NCBI GenBank assembly: GCA_937957915.1
Contig: CALGNZ010000036.1
Location: 62,001-126,000, forward strand
Reading direction: 5' to 3'
DNA: 64,000 nt
Source: an uncultured Granulosicoccaceae bacterium
GTDB taxonomy: Bacteria > Pseudomonadota > Gammaproteobacteria > Granulosicoccales > Granulosicoccaceae
The notes under the pieces were generated by a model. That model ran no database searches, was not told the origin of the DNA, and was given only the letters and a program-made list of their open reading frames with translations. Each line of letters opens with the position of its first letter. The first letter of the stretch is position 1. Of the stretch, positions 1-8,612 are shown in pieces. A program made the position numbers and the translations under genes.

Positions 1-404
1 CTGAAAATGCGCCTGCACCTGTACTTGCAGCGACCGACAGCACCGCAACGGCGACCGCGGCGACTGCAGCGGTTGAAGAAGATGCGGATCGAGAGTGGGC
101 TCAGGACGAGCTGATGGCCAAGGGCGAGACCGTATACAATCAGGTTTGTGCAGCGTGCCATCAGGCTAATGGACAAGGCTTACCTGGTGCCTTCCCTGCG
201 ATTGCCGGTAGTGCGATAGCCACTGGTCCACAGGATGCACACATTGACGTAATTTATTCTGGTGTACAAGGGTCTGCAATGGCCTCCTTTGCTGGCCAGT
301 TAAGTGATGTCGACATGGCAGCCGTCATCACCTATCAGCGCAACGCCTTTGGCAATACTGTTGGTGACACAGTACAGCCCTCACAGATTAAGGCCCTGCG
401 CTAG
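1..404 (+). CDS. coxB: Cytochrome c oxidase subunit II, C-terminal cytochrome c domain (5' truncated)
   Basis: The reading frame is open from the window edge, so only the last ~134 residues are present. After an Ala/Thr-rich linker comes a mono-heme cytochrome c domain with the heme-binding CAACH motif and a likely Met axial ligand in GSAMASF. It ends 57 bp before subunit I. In gammaproteobacteria, subunit II of aa3 oxidases often carries such a fused cytochrome c domain, which passes electrons to CuA. The CuA domain and membrane hairpin would lie upstream of the window. The identification rests on this tail plus its position immediately before ctaD. A free-standing cytochrome c is less likely, because the frame continues upstream without a signal peptide. 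Confidence 0.9.
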   Translation, partial: ENAPAPVLAATDSTATATAATAAVEEDADREWAQDELMAKGETVYNQVCAACHQANGQGLPGAFPAIAGSAIATGPQDAHIDVIYSGVQGSAMASFAGQLSDVDMAAVITYQRNAFGNTVGDTVQPSQIKALR

Positions 405-460
405 CAGGCTCTGTGAACAGAACACATGATTAATAATTTGAGCATCTATCGGAGTCACTT

Positions 461-2041
461 ATGAGTACTGCAACAGCAGAACATCACGATCATGATGATC
501 ATGGGCCGGCGAAAGGCTGGACCCGCTGGCTGTATACCACCAACCATAAAGATATTGGTACTTTGTACCTGCTATTTGCATTGGTTATGTTTTTCATCGG
601 CGGCGGTATGGCGCTGATCATTCGCGCCGAATTATTTCAGCCCGGTCTGCAACTGGTTGATCCGTTGTTTTTCAACTCAATGACCACGATGCATGCACTG
701 GTGATGATCTTTGGTGTCGTCATGCCGGCGTTTGTCGGTTTGGCCAACTGGATGATTCCAATGATGATTGGAGGTCCTGATATGGCGCTGCCCCGGTTGA
801 ACAACTGGAGCTTCTGGATCATGCCTTTCGCATTCCTGCTGCTGTTATCAACCCTTTTTATGGAAGGTGGTGGTCCTGCAGGTGGCTGGACGCTCTATGC
901 GCCACTGTCTTTGCAGGGTGGCGATAGCTTTGCCTTTGTTATCTTCTCTATTCACTTCATGGGTATCTCGTCGGTGATGGGGTCGATCAACATCGTCGCT
1001 ACTATTTTCAACATGCGTGCTCCAGGCATGACCTTGATGAAAATGCCTTTGTTCGTATGGACCTGGTTGATTACAGCGTATCTGTTGATCGCGGTAATAC
1101 CGGTCCTGGCAGGTGCGGTTACCATGCTGCTGACAGATCGATACTTCGGCACCAGCTTTTTTAGCGCAGCGGGCGGCGGTGATCCGGTGATGTATCAGCA
1201 CATCTTCTGGTTCTTTGGCCACCCTGAAGTGTATATTTTGATTTTGCCTGCATTCGGCATCATCTCAAGCATCATCCCTACCTTCGCTCGCAAGCCCTTG
1301 TTTGGCTATGCATCAATGGTTTATGCAACAGCATCTATTGCCTTCCTGTCGTTCATCGTCTGGGCACACCACATGTTTACCGTAGGTATGCCACTGGCTG
1401 GCGAGATGTTCTTTATGTTTGCCACGATGATGATTTCTGTGCCCACCGGTGTGAAAGTATTTAACTGGATTGCGACGATGTGGCGCGGATCCATGACCTT
1501 TGAAACACCTATGCTGTTTGCTGTTGGCTTCCTCGTGATGTTTACGATTGGTGGGTTGTCAGGATTGATGCTTGCGATTACACCCGCAGATATTCAGTAT
1601 CACGACACTTACTTCGTGGTTGCGCATTTCCATTACGTGTTAGTGCCGGGGGCGATCTATTCAATTATGGCTGCCACCTACTACTGGATGCCCAAGTGGA
1701 CCGGCAATATGTATGATGAGAAATGGGGCAAGATACACTTTTGGGTGTCTACTATTTTCCTCAACGTGCTGTTTTTCCCAATGCACTTTGTTGGTTTGGC
1801 GGGTATGCCACGTCGTATTCCGGACTACAGCCTGCAGTTCGCTGACTGGAATGCCGTTGCGACAATTGGTGCCTTCGGTTTCGGTTTCTCGCAGTTGATT
1901 TTTGTCTACGTGGTGCTCAAATGCATGCGCGGTGGCGAAAAGGCTACAACCGAGGTTTGGGAAGGTGCTGAGGGCCTGGAGTGGACTGTGCCATCGCCGG
2001 CGCCCTACCACACCTTCGAAAAACCGCCCGTAATTAACTAA
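461..2041 (+). CDS. ctaD: Cytochrome c oxidase subunit I (aa3-type)
   Basis: Catalytic subunit of the inner-membrane heme-copper oxidase that reduces O2 to water and pumps protons. The 526-residue protein has about 12 hydrophobic segments and the expected ligands: TMHALVM (heme a), [11 protein letters not shown] (CuB His and the cross-linked Tyr), the AHHMFTVGM His pair (CuB), and AHFHYVL (heme a3 and heme a). The GHPEVY signature marks an A-type oxidase. The N terminus is His/Asp-rich. A GGAG ribosome site lies about 8 bp before the ATG. It is the second gene of the oxidase operon, between coxB and a small membrane protein followed by ctaG. Length is normal for the family. Confidence 0.98.
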   Translation: MSTATAEHHDHDDHGPAKGWTRWLYTTNHKDIGTLYLLFALVMFFIGGGMALIIRAELFQPGLQLVDPLFFNSMTTMHALVMIFGVVMPAFVGLANWMIPMMIGGPDMALPRLNNWSFWIMPFAFLLLLSTLFMEGGGPAGGWTLYAPLSLQGGDSFAFVIFSIHFMGISSVMGSINIVATIFNMRAPGMTLMKMPLFVWTWLITAYLLIAVIPVLAGAVTMLLTDRYFGTSFFSAAGGGDPVMYQHIFWFFGHPEVYILILPAFGIISSIIPTFARKPLFGYASMVYATASIAFLSFIVWAHHMFTVGMPLAGEMFFMFATMMISVPTGVKVFNWIATMWRGSMTFETPMLFAVGFLVMFTIGGLSGLMLAITPADIQYHDTYFVVAHFHYVLVPGAIYSIMAATYYWMPKWTGNMYDEKWGKIHFWVSTIFLNVLFFPMHFVGLAGMPRRIPDYSLQFADWNAVATIGAFGFGFSQLIFVYVVLKCMRGGEKATTEVWEGAEGLEWTVPSPAPYHTFEKPPVIN

Positions 2042-2094
2042 ATACAGCAGATGAAGAACGGAGCAGCCAGCCCTGGCTGGCTGCACCAAAATCA

Positions 2095-2211
2095 ATGAGC
2101 AAAGAAAAAACCAACAAAATTCTGGTGCCAGTGATACTGGCGTTCGTCGCTTTCGGCTTTTATGTGCTCAGTATCGTTATGCAGTTTCTGAGTGCCGGAG
2201 CCAGCACATGA
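2095..2211 (+). CDS. 38-residue single-span membrane protein of the oxidase operon
   Basis: A short frame fills the gap between ctaD and ctaG. It encodes 38 residues: a short basic N terminus (MSKEKTNK), one transmembrane helix (about residues 9-31) and a short Ser/Ala tail. Its stop overlaps the ctaG start in an ATGA arrangement (2208-2211), which implies translational coupling. Many proteobacteria have a tiny single-helix protein here, sometimes annotated as a cytochrome oxidase small assembly protein. I infer a structural or assembly role from position only, since no motif identifies it. Coding status is supported by the coupling, the exact fit in the gap and the clean membrane-helix pattern. 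Confidence 0.7.
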   Translation: MSKEKTNKILVPVILAFVAFGFYVLSIVMQFLSAGAST

Positions 2212-2771
2212 ATATGACGTCATTGCGTAAAGCCCATCTTTTCATTGCCGCCAAGCTGTGCGTGCTGGTAGTGGGAATGTTCGGTTTTGGCTATCTGATG
2301 GTGCCAATTTATGACGTGCTGTGCGATATCACCGGGCTGAACGGCAAGCCTTCCATGGAGGCGTCAGCTGCACCAACCGCAGAAATGATGGAGCAGGAAC
2401 AACGTGAAATAACCGTGGAATTCGTATCGGTTATTAATTCTGGCGCGGCGTGGACTTTCAAGCCCACTCAGCGAACAATGAAAGTTACCCCTGGCAAGAC
2501 TTACCAAACATCCTATCTGGTGACCAATCTGGCCCAGCGTGCAGCGGTTGGACAGGCCGTCCCTAGTGTCGCCCCGTCCTCTGCCGCCAAGTACTTTAAC
2601 AAGATTGAGTGTTTTTGCTTCAACCGACAGGATTTTGAGGCGGGTTCTACCAAAGATTTGCCACTGGTATTTTTTGTCGAACCTGATCTGCCACGAAGTA
2701 TTGATACGATTACCCTTTCTTACACTTACTTTGATATAGGCGAGCAAGGCGCTTCTGTTCCTGACAGTTGA
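2208..2771 (+). CDS. ctaG: Cytochrome c oxidase assembly protein CtaG/Cox11 (CuB copper chaperone)
   Basis: Membrane-anchored periplasmic copper chaperone that delivers Cu to the CuB site of subunit I. The 187-residue protein has one N-terminal membrane span (about residues 11-32), the conserved segment VPIYDVLCDITGLNGK just after it, and the copper-binding CFCF motif near residues 135-138, followed by the family's Leu-Pro-Leu-x-Phe-Phe-x-x-Pro pattern. It starts inside the stop of the preceding small gene. Length and architecture match bacterial Cox11. The next gene, subunit III, begins about 50 bp downstream. Confidence 0.96.
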   Translation: MNMTSLRKAHLFIAAKLCVLVVGMFGFGYLMVPIYDVLCDITGLNGKPSMEASAAPTAEMMEQEQREITVEFVSVINSGAAWTFKPTQRTMKVTPGKTYQTSYLVTNLAQRAAVGQAVPSVAPSSAAKYFNKIECFCFNRQDFEAGSTKDLPLVFFVEPDLPRSIDTITLSYTYFDIGEQGASVPDS

Positions 2772-2821
2772 TCCTTCGCGTAAATGCAAAAGACTTAAAA
2801 AAAGAACGTAACGGAAAATTT

Positions 2822-3685
2822 ATGAGCGCTGAAAGTAGTTATTACATACCCCACGAAGCTAAGTGGCCCATTGTCGGGTCCATAGCCTTGTTTCTGTTTT
2901 TTCTGGGCTTTGGTTCAGTGCTCAATGGTGGCAACTGGATCATCATGGCAGTTGGTGGGGCATTGCTGGTCTATATGATGTTTCGCTGGTTCGCTGACGT
3001 TATTAATGAGTCTGAAAACGGTATTTACAGCAAGCAGGTTGATGTATCGTTTCGGATGGCGATGATGTGGTTTATTTTCTCCGAGGTGATGTTTTTCGGC
3101 GCATTTTTCGGCGCGCTTTTTTACGCACGCATATTTTCCGGTCCATGGTTATCCGGGTTGGGAGAGGGTGGTGCAGCTGCAACCAACGCAGTGTTGTGGC
3201 AAGGCTTCGACTATGTATGGCCGACAAACGGTCCCGGGGAGCTGGGCGGAAACTTTTTGAAAATGGGTTGGTTCCCGCTGCCTATCATTAACACTCTGAT
3301 ACTGCTTACATCGGGTGTCACTTGCACCATTGCACACCATGCAATAAAAGATGGCGATCGCAAGAAAATGGTTCGCTGGTTACTGGCTACTGTTGCCCTC
3401 GGCTTTCTGTTTGTTGTTTTGCAGGCGGTGGAGTACAAGGAGGCATATGCCCATTTGAACCTGAAGCTGTCGACCGGCATTTACGGTTCTACTTTCTTTT
3501 TGCTCACCGGTTTTCACGGCTTTCATGTGACAATGGGGGCGGTGATCCTGTTAGTAGTGATGCTGCGCGGCACCAGGAGCCACTTTTCTTCAACCAACCA
3601 TTTTGCGTTTGAGGCGGCAGCCTGGTATTGGCACTTTGTTGATGTTGTTTGGCTGGGGCTGTTTATATTCGTCTACATTCTTTAG
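2822..3685 (+). CDS. ctaE: Cytochrome c oxidase subunit III
   Basis: Membrane subunit that stabilises the aa3 complex and its proton uptake path. I chose the ATG at 2822 (MSAESSYYIPHEAKWP), which resembles family N termini. An upstream in-frame start at 2768 would overlap ctaG and add a poor N terminus. The 287-residue product has seven predicted helices and conserved segments such as FIFSEVMFF, LLTGFHGFHV and AAWYWHFVDVVWLGLF. It is the last gene of this transcription unit: a strong hairpin terminator follows within 20 bp of the stop. Confidence 0.96.
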   Translation: MSAESSYYIPHEAKWPIVGSIALFLFFLGFGSVLNGGNWIIMAVGGALLVYMMFRWFADVINESENGIYSKQVDVSFRMAMMWFIFSEVMFFGAFFGALFYARIFSGPWLSGLGEGGAAATNAVLWQGFDYVWPTNGPGELGGNFLKMGWFPLPIINTLILLTSGVTCTIAHHAIKDGDRKKMVRWLLATVALGFLFVVLQAVEYKEAYAHLNLKLSTGIYGSTFFLLTGFHGFHVTMGAVILLVVMLRGTRSHFSSTNHFAFEAAAWYWHFVDVVWLGLFIFVYIL

Positions 3686-3704
3686 CGAATACCTGGAACC
3701 ACAG

Positions 3705-3733
3705 AAAAGGGCGCTTCAAGCGCCCTTTTTTTT
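3705..3733 (+). terminator. Rho-independent terminator, probably bidirectional
   Basis: GGGCGC, loop TTCAA, GCGCCC, then eight T on the plus strand (3726-3733). Four A precede the stem on the same strand, so the minus strand also reads stem plus a short T run. It ends the coxB-ctaD-ctaG-ctaE unit and can serve the convergent DUF2909 gene. Confidence 0.9.
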
Positions 3734-3757
3734 GACCGGGTTGTTGGTCTTGTCGAC

Positions 3758-3970
3758 CTAAAGCGGCGTATTATCCATGGGAATAAAACCCGCAAAACCG
3801 GCGATAATAATTATCAGGATAGCGACAATGGACAGGCCGATGCGCCATGTCAGCGCGTTAACGGTGCGACGTTTTGTGCCATCGTCTTTGACGAGAAAAA
3901 ACAGACCGGAAAACAGGCTGACGATGACCGCAAGCAGCATGACAACAACTAACACTTTGACTAGTAACAT
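3758..3970 (-). CDS. Twin-transmembrane protein, DUF2909 family
   Basis: A 70-residue protein of two hydrophobic helices (about residues 3-26 and 44-64) joined by a short charged loop, with the family-like segments LFSGLFFLVKDDGTKRRTVNALTWRIGLS. DUF2909 proteins are regularly found in oxidase clusters between subunit III and SURF1 on the opposite strand, exactly as here. The molecular role is unknown, and the context suggests oxidase biogenesis. It is convergent with ctaE across the terminator and divergent from SURF1. Confidence 0.85.
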   Translation of the reverse strand: MLLVKVLVVVMLLAVIVSLFSGLFFLVKDDGTKRRTVNALTWRIGLSIVAILIIIIAGFAGFIPMDNTPL

Positions 3971-4035
3971 TCGATGCTCACAAATAAAAAGATAGTATCA
4001 CGCGATGGTGTAACTGATGTGTCCACCGCGCTGCA

Positions 4036-4848
4036 GTGACGAGTAGAGTGGACCAGCACAGGCCATCGGGGTTGCGTAAGTTTAGTACGAAAACTGGCGT
4101 GGTTTCGATCATTGCAACACTGCTCCTTGTCTTTCTGTTTGCCCGCCTGGGGCTGTGGCAACTGGACAGAGCGGCCGAAAAACGATCGATGCTGGCTGCA
4201 AAGGAGCTTGCATCAACTGCCAGTGCTTTAACCGCATTCGATGAGCAGTTGCACATTCAGGATATTGAATACCGGAATGTAGAATTATCCGGACAGTACG
4301 ATTACTCGAGACAATTTCTGCTCGACAACCGTATCTATCAGCAGCAAGCTGGCTACGAAGTAATCACCCCTTTTTATCCGCTGGGGTCTGATGGCTTTAT
4401 ACTGGTGAATCGTGGTTGGGTTGGCCACAACGGCAATCGCAATGACAAGCCATCGATTCCTGCCGCCACTACCGAAAGTCTGCTTGCAGGTGTGATGACG
4501 AATCCTTCAAAGGGCTTTTCAATTGGCCCCGCACTGGAGCAGTCTGAGGCGGTATACAATAAGGCTCACAGTGGTAAAGGGAGTGCGCAGGGGCGCGAAC
4601 AAAAATGGCCATTGGTGTTGCAATATATCGATTATGCGACTATTGCTGATAAAGTCGATAAAATACCGCTGGTGAGTGGCGTGGTTGTCGCTGATCAGGG
4701 ACAAAATGGCAATTTGATGTATAACTGGAAGCCGGTCGCAAATGGACCGATGAAGCACTACGGCTATGCATTTCAGTGGTTCGCCATGCTTGTGGCCGTA
4801 ATTATTTTATTCATTTATCTCAACTTTATAAAAGAATTCCATGAGTGA
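4036..4848 (+). CDS. SURF1 family cytochrome c oxidase assembly protein
   Basis: Inner-membrane protein thought to help insert heme A into subunit I. It has the SURF1 layout: an N-terminal helix (about residues 20-40) running into RLGLWQLDRAAEK, the periplasmic signatures FLLDNRIYQQQAGYEV and ILVNRGWVGH, and a C-terminal helix with HYGYAFQWFAM. The start is a GTG at 4036, and a second GTG lies at 4048. It is divergent from DUF2909 and overlaps the next gene by 8 bp, so both are probably co-transcribed with ctaB. Confidence 0.93.
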   Translation: MTSRVDQHRPSGLRKFSTKTGVVSIIATLLLVFLFARLGLWQLDRAAEKRSMLAAKELASTASALTAFDEQLHIQDIEYRNVELSGQYDYSRQFLLDNRIYQQQAGYEVITPFYPLGSDGFILVNRGWVGHNGNRNDKPSIPAATTESLLAGVMTNPSKGFSIGPALEQSEAVYNKAHSGKGSAQGREQKWPLVLQYIDYATIADKVDKIPLVSGVVVADQGQNGNLMYNWKPVANGPMKHYGYAFQWFAMLVAVIILFIYLNFIKEFHE

Positions 4849-5470
4849 TACTGAGCCAGATACAGCGAAGAAGTCAGTCACAATCAGTCGAGTGAAGTTG
4901 ATTGCGCTGATTTCGATCTATGCTGCGCCGCTGCTAGGCGCATGGCTATGGCTTGGTTATGTTCGCAGCAATGAGGGCGCCGGGGTGTCTGTCAACGGGG
5001 AGTTGATAAAACCCGCTGTACCCGTCGAGGATTTTGAGCTGCAAAATGCGTCTGGTGAGGCATGGGGCGTCGATAACCTGAAACAAAAGTGGAGCATGGT
5101 TTACTTCTCGGAGAACGAGTGTAATGCCGCTTGCGAGCAAAGCCTGTACAACATGCGTCAGGTGAGGCTGTCAACCGGGCGTCGAATGGATCGGGTGCAG
5201 CGAGTTTTTGTCACCGGCGATTTGCACAATATGTCTGCCAAGCTGGAGCAGGCAGGGGAAGGCCTGGCGGTAGTTGGCGGTACCAGTGAGCAGGTAACCT
5301 CGCTTGATGCTCAATTCAGAGCGGCGCAAGACGGCATGCCGCGGTGCACAGATTGTATTTATCTGGTTGATCCGTTCGGCAATTTGATGATGCGTTTTTC
5401 ACCTGATCTCGATCCTAAAAAAATGTACAAGGATCTAAAGCATCTGCTTAAGGTCTCTCGCATAGGGTAG
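4841..5470 (+). CDS. SCO-like thioredoxin-fold membrane protein of the oxidase cluster
   Basis: A 209-residue protein with a single N-terminal membrane helix (about residues 18-40) and a periplasmic domain. The stretch WSMVYFSENECNAAC resembles the SCO/SenC segment that carries the copper-binding CxxxC, and IYLVDPFGNLMMRF matches the later SCO beta strand. The SCO copper-binding His is not at its usual place: the residues there read CTDC. Proteins of this type sit between SURF1 and ctaA in pseudomonads and related groups, usually as hypothetical. A role in CuA loading or thiol redox during oxidase assembly is my inference. It overlaps SURF1 by 8 bp and ends 6 bp before ctaB. Confidence 0.8.
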   Translation: MSDTEPDTAKKSVTISRVKLIALISIYAAPLLGAWLWLGYVRSNEGAGVSVNGELIKPAVPVEDFELQNASGEAWGVDNLKQKWSMVYFSENECNAACEQSLYNMRQVRLSTGRRMDRVQRVFVTGDLHNMSAKLEQAGEGLAVVGGTSEQVTSLDAQFRAAQDGMPRCTDCIYLVDPFGNLMMRFSPDLDPKKMYKDLKHLLKVSRIG

Positions 5471-5476
5471 GTACTG

Positions 5477-6421
5477 TTGACTCAATCAAACAATGAAGCA
5501 GGATCCATCAGTGGCACTACCGGTAAGGTAGAGGCCGCGCCGGATCGCTCCGCAACACTGAGCGACTATCTGGAAGTAACTAAACCGAAAGTGGTGCTGT
5601 TGCTGGTATTTACCGCAATCGTAGGCATGGTTCTATCGGTGCCCGGCATGCTGCCTTTACAGGAAACTTTCTTTGGCATAGTGGGTATTGGCCTGGCTTC
5701 CGCGTCGGCGGCAGCTATCAATCATGTTGTCGACCAACGAGCCGATGCGCAAATGCATCGCACACGCAACCGACCACTGCCGCAAGGCAATCTGAGTTCC
5801 GAGCAATGCCTTATGTTTGCGGCGGCTATCGGATTGGCAGCGATGGTCGTACTGGTCCTGTTTGTAAACGTGCTGACTGCCGTACTGACGTTCTTTTCGC
5901 TGATTGGCTACGCTTGCGTTTACACCATGTACCTGAAGCGTGCGACCCCCCAAAACATAGTGATTGGCGGTGCCGCAGGCGCGATGCCTCCGGTATTGGG
6001 TTGGGCGGCAATTACAGGAGAAGTGACGGCACAGTCGCTGTTGCTATTTTTAATAGTGTTCATCTGGACGCCGCCTCACTTCTGGGCATTGGCGATACAC
6101 CGTCGCGACGATTACGCAAAGGTCGATATACCAATGTTGCCAGTCACCCATGGCAACGAATACACACGCTTGCAAATACTGCTTTACACCATTTTGCTGG
6201 TGCTCGTTACTATTGTTCCGTATCTAATACACATGAGTGGGCTGATTTATCTGGTAGCGGCAATTGCGCTGGGGATCTGGTTTCTGGTTCATGCGATAAA
6301 AACCATGAATCCCGATTTGTCGAAGCAGCCCATGCGAATGTTTATGGTCTCAATACAGTACCTGATGGGGTTGTTCGGTGCGCTGCTGGTTGACCACTAC
6401 TATCCTCTGTTTTTTCACTAG
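5477..6421 (+). CDS. ctaB: Protoheme IX farnesyltransferase (heme O synthase)
   Basis: UbiA-family membrane enzyme that attaches a farnesyl group to heme b to give heme O, the precursor of heme A. Motif NHVVDQRADAQMHRT (Asp-rich prenyl-diphosphate site) followed by RPLP, and the second loop RRDDYAKVDIPMLPVTHG, are diagnostic. There are about nine helices in 314 residues, with a ~30-residue polar N-terminal extension. The start is a TTG at 5477 preceded by an AGGGTAGG ribosome site. It lies 6 bp after the SCO-like gene. Heme A synthase (ctaA), which usually lies just before ctaB, is not here. Confidence 0.96.
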   Translation: MTQSNNEAGSISGTTGKVEAAPDRSATLSDYLEVTKPKVVLLLVFTAIVGMVLSVPGMLPLQETFFGIVGIGLASASAAAINHVVDQRADAQMHRTRNRPLPQGNLSSEQCLMFAAAIGLAAMVVLVLFVNVLTAVLTFFSLIGYACVYTMYLKRATPQNIVIGGAAGAMPPVLGWAAITGEVTAQSLLLFLIVFIWTPPHFWALAIHRRDDYAKVDIPMLPVTHGNEYTRLQILLYTILLVLVTIVPYLIHMSGLIYLVAAIALGIWFLVHAIKTMNPDLSKQPMRMFMVSIQYLMGLFGALLVDHYYPLFFH

Positions 6422-6626
6422 TCCGGTGCCACGAAGCTTCGCTGCCTCAAGCGGGCGGTTTCTCAATTAGTCAATACAGCGCACAGAACAGTGGATTAAA
6501 GTCTGGTAATCAAATGTCTGTATTTAGGATCAACTACCGTCGACTCATTCACAGTTAGAGAAGTGTGGTTTTGATAACTTGTTCTCACTTTGTACTGGCC
6601 CAACGGCCTTTATATCCGGGGAACCA

Positions 6627-7532
6627 ATGAATACTACACATCGATTAACGGCCGGCGCGGTAGCCATAAGTGTTGCGGTTGGCTTGTCATACAACTCTCT
6701 GCAGGCGGCACATCACGAGGAAAACGTTGGTAAGTACACCACGCGGGTGCAGGAATCGCGTCTGTTTGTTGATGGCGGCACGAAGTTGCGCTGTGATCTG
6801 TTTTTCAGTACACCTGGCGGCAAAACGGCAATCGCCAAAAAAGACAGCCTGGTCTCTCAACAGGTACCTGCATTTGTGTGGCAATACTCTGGTCTGCTGC
6901 CGGTATCTGATTACCTCAAAACCGTCGCTATCCACGGTGTGGCGACAGAACAGAAAATTGAGCGGTGGCAAGATGTGCAGCACACCTTCTACGACGGCTT
7001 GCGTGCTGAAGGTGCAGCGAGCACCGACGCAAAAATCGCCTTTGCTGGGGCGTACGCTTTCGCGCCTCGATGGCCTTTGATTGAGTTGGTTGAAATCGCC
7101 GATGAGCTCAATATTCCTGACACAAAACTGTATTCAGTGTCGGTTACTGATCCGGCGAAAAAGGGCCTGTCGATCGACGACTATCGCGCGATGGCCCGAG
7201 ATATATTTGATAGCCCGCAGAATGTTACCTTGCAGGATATCCGTGGCGTCATTGACGCGGTGGATGCTGGTGAAGGCAATTATGAAGAAAGCGGGTTGCT
7301 GGTGAACCTGGTTAAGAAAATTCAGGGAATTGTGAAGCCCCAATCTACAGAACCTGAAACGATAGAACCTGAATCAATGGTGGTCGATCTCGAGCCTGTC
7401 AGGCTTGAGCTCGAGGCGAAACAGATGCAGAAGGTATCTGATCAGGAAGAGAATGGCTCTGACGAATGGGTCAGGTTGCCTGATGGCAGTGCGGTGCTTG
7501 CAAAAGTAGCGAGCCTGGCGCAAGAATCCTAG
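6627..7532 (+). CDS. Secreted protein of unknown function
   Basis: I do not recognise this protein. The ATG at 6627 has a GGGGAA ribosome site and gives a clear signal peptide (MNTTHRLTAGAVAISVAVGL, with likely cleavage after SLQA). An upstream in-frame start at 6579 would spoil it. The mature part is ~270 residues, acidic, with a Glu/Pro-rich low-complexity stretch at about residues 233-260 and no Cys pairs or catalytic motif that I can identify. It stands alone: ctaB ends 205 bp upstream and the convergent rpoH terminator follows. An envelope or periplasmic role is inferred from the signal peptide only. Confidence 0.75.
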   Translation: MNTTHRLTAGAVAISVAVGLSYNSLQAAHHEENVGKYTTRVQESRLFVDGGTKLRCDLFFSTPGGKTAIAKKDSLVSQQVPAFVWQYSGLLPVSDYLKTVAIHGVATEQKIERWQDVQHTFYDGLRAEGAASTDAKIAFAGAYAFAPRWPLIELVEIADELNIPDTKLYSVSVTDPAKKGLSIDDYRAMARDIFDSPQNVTLQDIRGVIDAVDAGEGNYEESGLLVNLVKKIQGIVKPQSTEPETIEPESMVVDLEPVRLELEAKQMQKVSDQEENGSDEWVRLPDGSAVLAKVASLAQES

Positions 7533-7621
7533 CGGGCACTGGCGTTGGTCACTCAGCATTGACGGCCGCCATCTGCTGGTAGCGTAACGTTGGTGTAGGA
7601 AGCAGAAAAAAACAGGAAGCA

Positions 7622-7650
7622 GAAAAAAAGTGGCCTCGACAAGAGGCCAC
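7622..7650 (-). terminator. Rho-independent terminator of rpoH
   Basis: On the minus strand GTGGCCTC, loop TTGTC, GAGGCCAC are followed by seven T (7623-7629). It lies about 25 bp after the rpoH stop. Confidence 0.9.
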
Positions 7651-7674
7651 CGTTAACTCGATAGTAAGCGAGTG

Positions 7675-8547
7675 TTAAGCAGCAAGCATATGCGCTTTGA
7701 GCTTTTTCATTGCTGCTTTTTCGATCTGTCTGATTCGCTCAGCAGAAACACTGTACTCGTTGGCAAGATCTTGCAGAGTTGTTTTACCGTCGTCGTCCAG
7801 CCATCGACGCTGCAGGATATCTCGGCTTCTGTCGTCGAGATCGAGCAGGCCATCAGCCAGTATACTTGCCTGTGTATCTGCAAAGTTTTGCGACTCGGCT
7901 ACCAGCGCCGGATCGGATTCCTCCAGATGCAGATACTCTGCTGGACGCAGGGCGCGCTTCTCGGAACCATCATCAGCGGTGGTCGCATCAAACGATGTAT
8001 CACCGCTGGTAAGCCGCGATTCCATCTCGTACACCTGCTCCTGAGTAACGCCAAGATCACGTGCTACCGCTTCTGCCTCTGCGGCAGAGAACCATCCCAG
8101 ACCTTTCTTTGAGCTGCGCAGTTTAAAGAACAGCTTGCGTTGAGCCTTGGTGGTGGCGACCTTTACGATGCGCCAGTTGCGGATTACGTACTCGTGGATT
8201 TCTGCTCGAATCCAGTGCACAGCGAAAGAAATGAGTCGCACACCGACATCGGGATCGAAGCGTTTTACAGCTTTCATCAGTCCGATGTTGCCTTCCTGTA
8301 CGAGATCAGCCAGTGGCAGGCCATAGCCTGAGTAGCTGCGCGCCAGGTGCACGACGAAACGTAGTTGTGACATTACCATTTGGCCCGCAGATTCGAGATC
8401 ATCGTTATCGCGGTATTTTATGGCCAGCTTTTGCTCTTCTTCGGAGGTTAGCACCGGAAAAGCAGCTATTTTGGCTAGGTAGCCGTTTAGATCATCGCTG
8501 ACCGCAGGTAAAGCCATGGGTGATGCTTTAACCATTGCATGGGTCAT
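7675..8547 (-). CDS. rpoH: RNA polymerase heat-shock sigma factor sigma-32
   Basis: Directs RNA polymerase to heat-shock promoters. The 290-residue protein has sigma region 2 (DLVQEGNIGLMKAVKRFDP), the RpoH box QRKLFFKLRSSKK that separates it from the housekeeping sigma, and a region 4 helix-turn-helix ending RIRQIEKAAMKKLK. Start ATG at 8547 has an AAGGAG ribosome site. It is downstream of ftsY-ftsE-ftsX, as in many gammaproteobacteria, but has its own leader. That leader contains a perfect HrcA-type CIRCE operator 34 bp before the start codon, so the gene is probably repressed by HrcA at normal temperature. Confidence 0.98.
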   Translation of the reverse strand: MTHAMVKASPMALPAVSDDLNGYLAKIAAFPVLTSEEEQKLAIKYRDNDDLESAGQMVMSQLRFVVHLARSYSGYGLPLADLVQEGNIGLMKAVKRFDPDVGVRLISFAVHWIRAEIHEYVIRNWRIVKVATTKAQRKLFFKLRSSKKGLGWFSAAEAEAVARDLGVTQEQVYEMESRLTSGDTSFDATTADDGSEKRALRPAEYLHLEESDPALVAESQNFADTQASILADGLLDLDDRSRDILQRRWLDDDGKTTLQDLANEYSVSAERIRQIEKAAMKKLKAHMLAA

Positions 8548-8580
8548 TAGGTTGTTCTCCTTTGCCGAGTTCGGCCTATT

Positions 8581-8607
8581 TTAGCACTCACAGCGTTAGA
8601 GTGCTAA
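8581..8607 (-). promoter_or_regulatory. CIRCE operator (HrcA-binding inverted repeat) upstream of rpoH
   Basis: TTAGCACTC, nine-base spacer, GAGTGCTAA: an exact match on both arms to the known CIRCE consensus, including the spacer length. It lies between a predicted -10 box and the rpoH ribosome site, at or just after the expected transcription start, where HrcA binding would block initiation or early elongation. The identification is from sequence. HrcA itself is not encoded in this window. Confidence 0.92.
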
Positions 8608-8612
8608 CAAAG

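Noticed and set aside
7672-8112. 146-codon plus-strand frame antisense to rpoH
   Set aside because: Shadow of rpoH; no ribosome site or motif.
8564-8575. Short GCCG-AGTT-CGGC hairpin beside the rpoH ribosome site as an RNA thermometer
   Set aside because: Only four to five base pairs and it does not cover the AAGGAG; too weak to claim.
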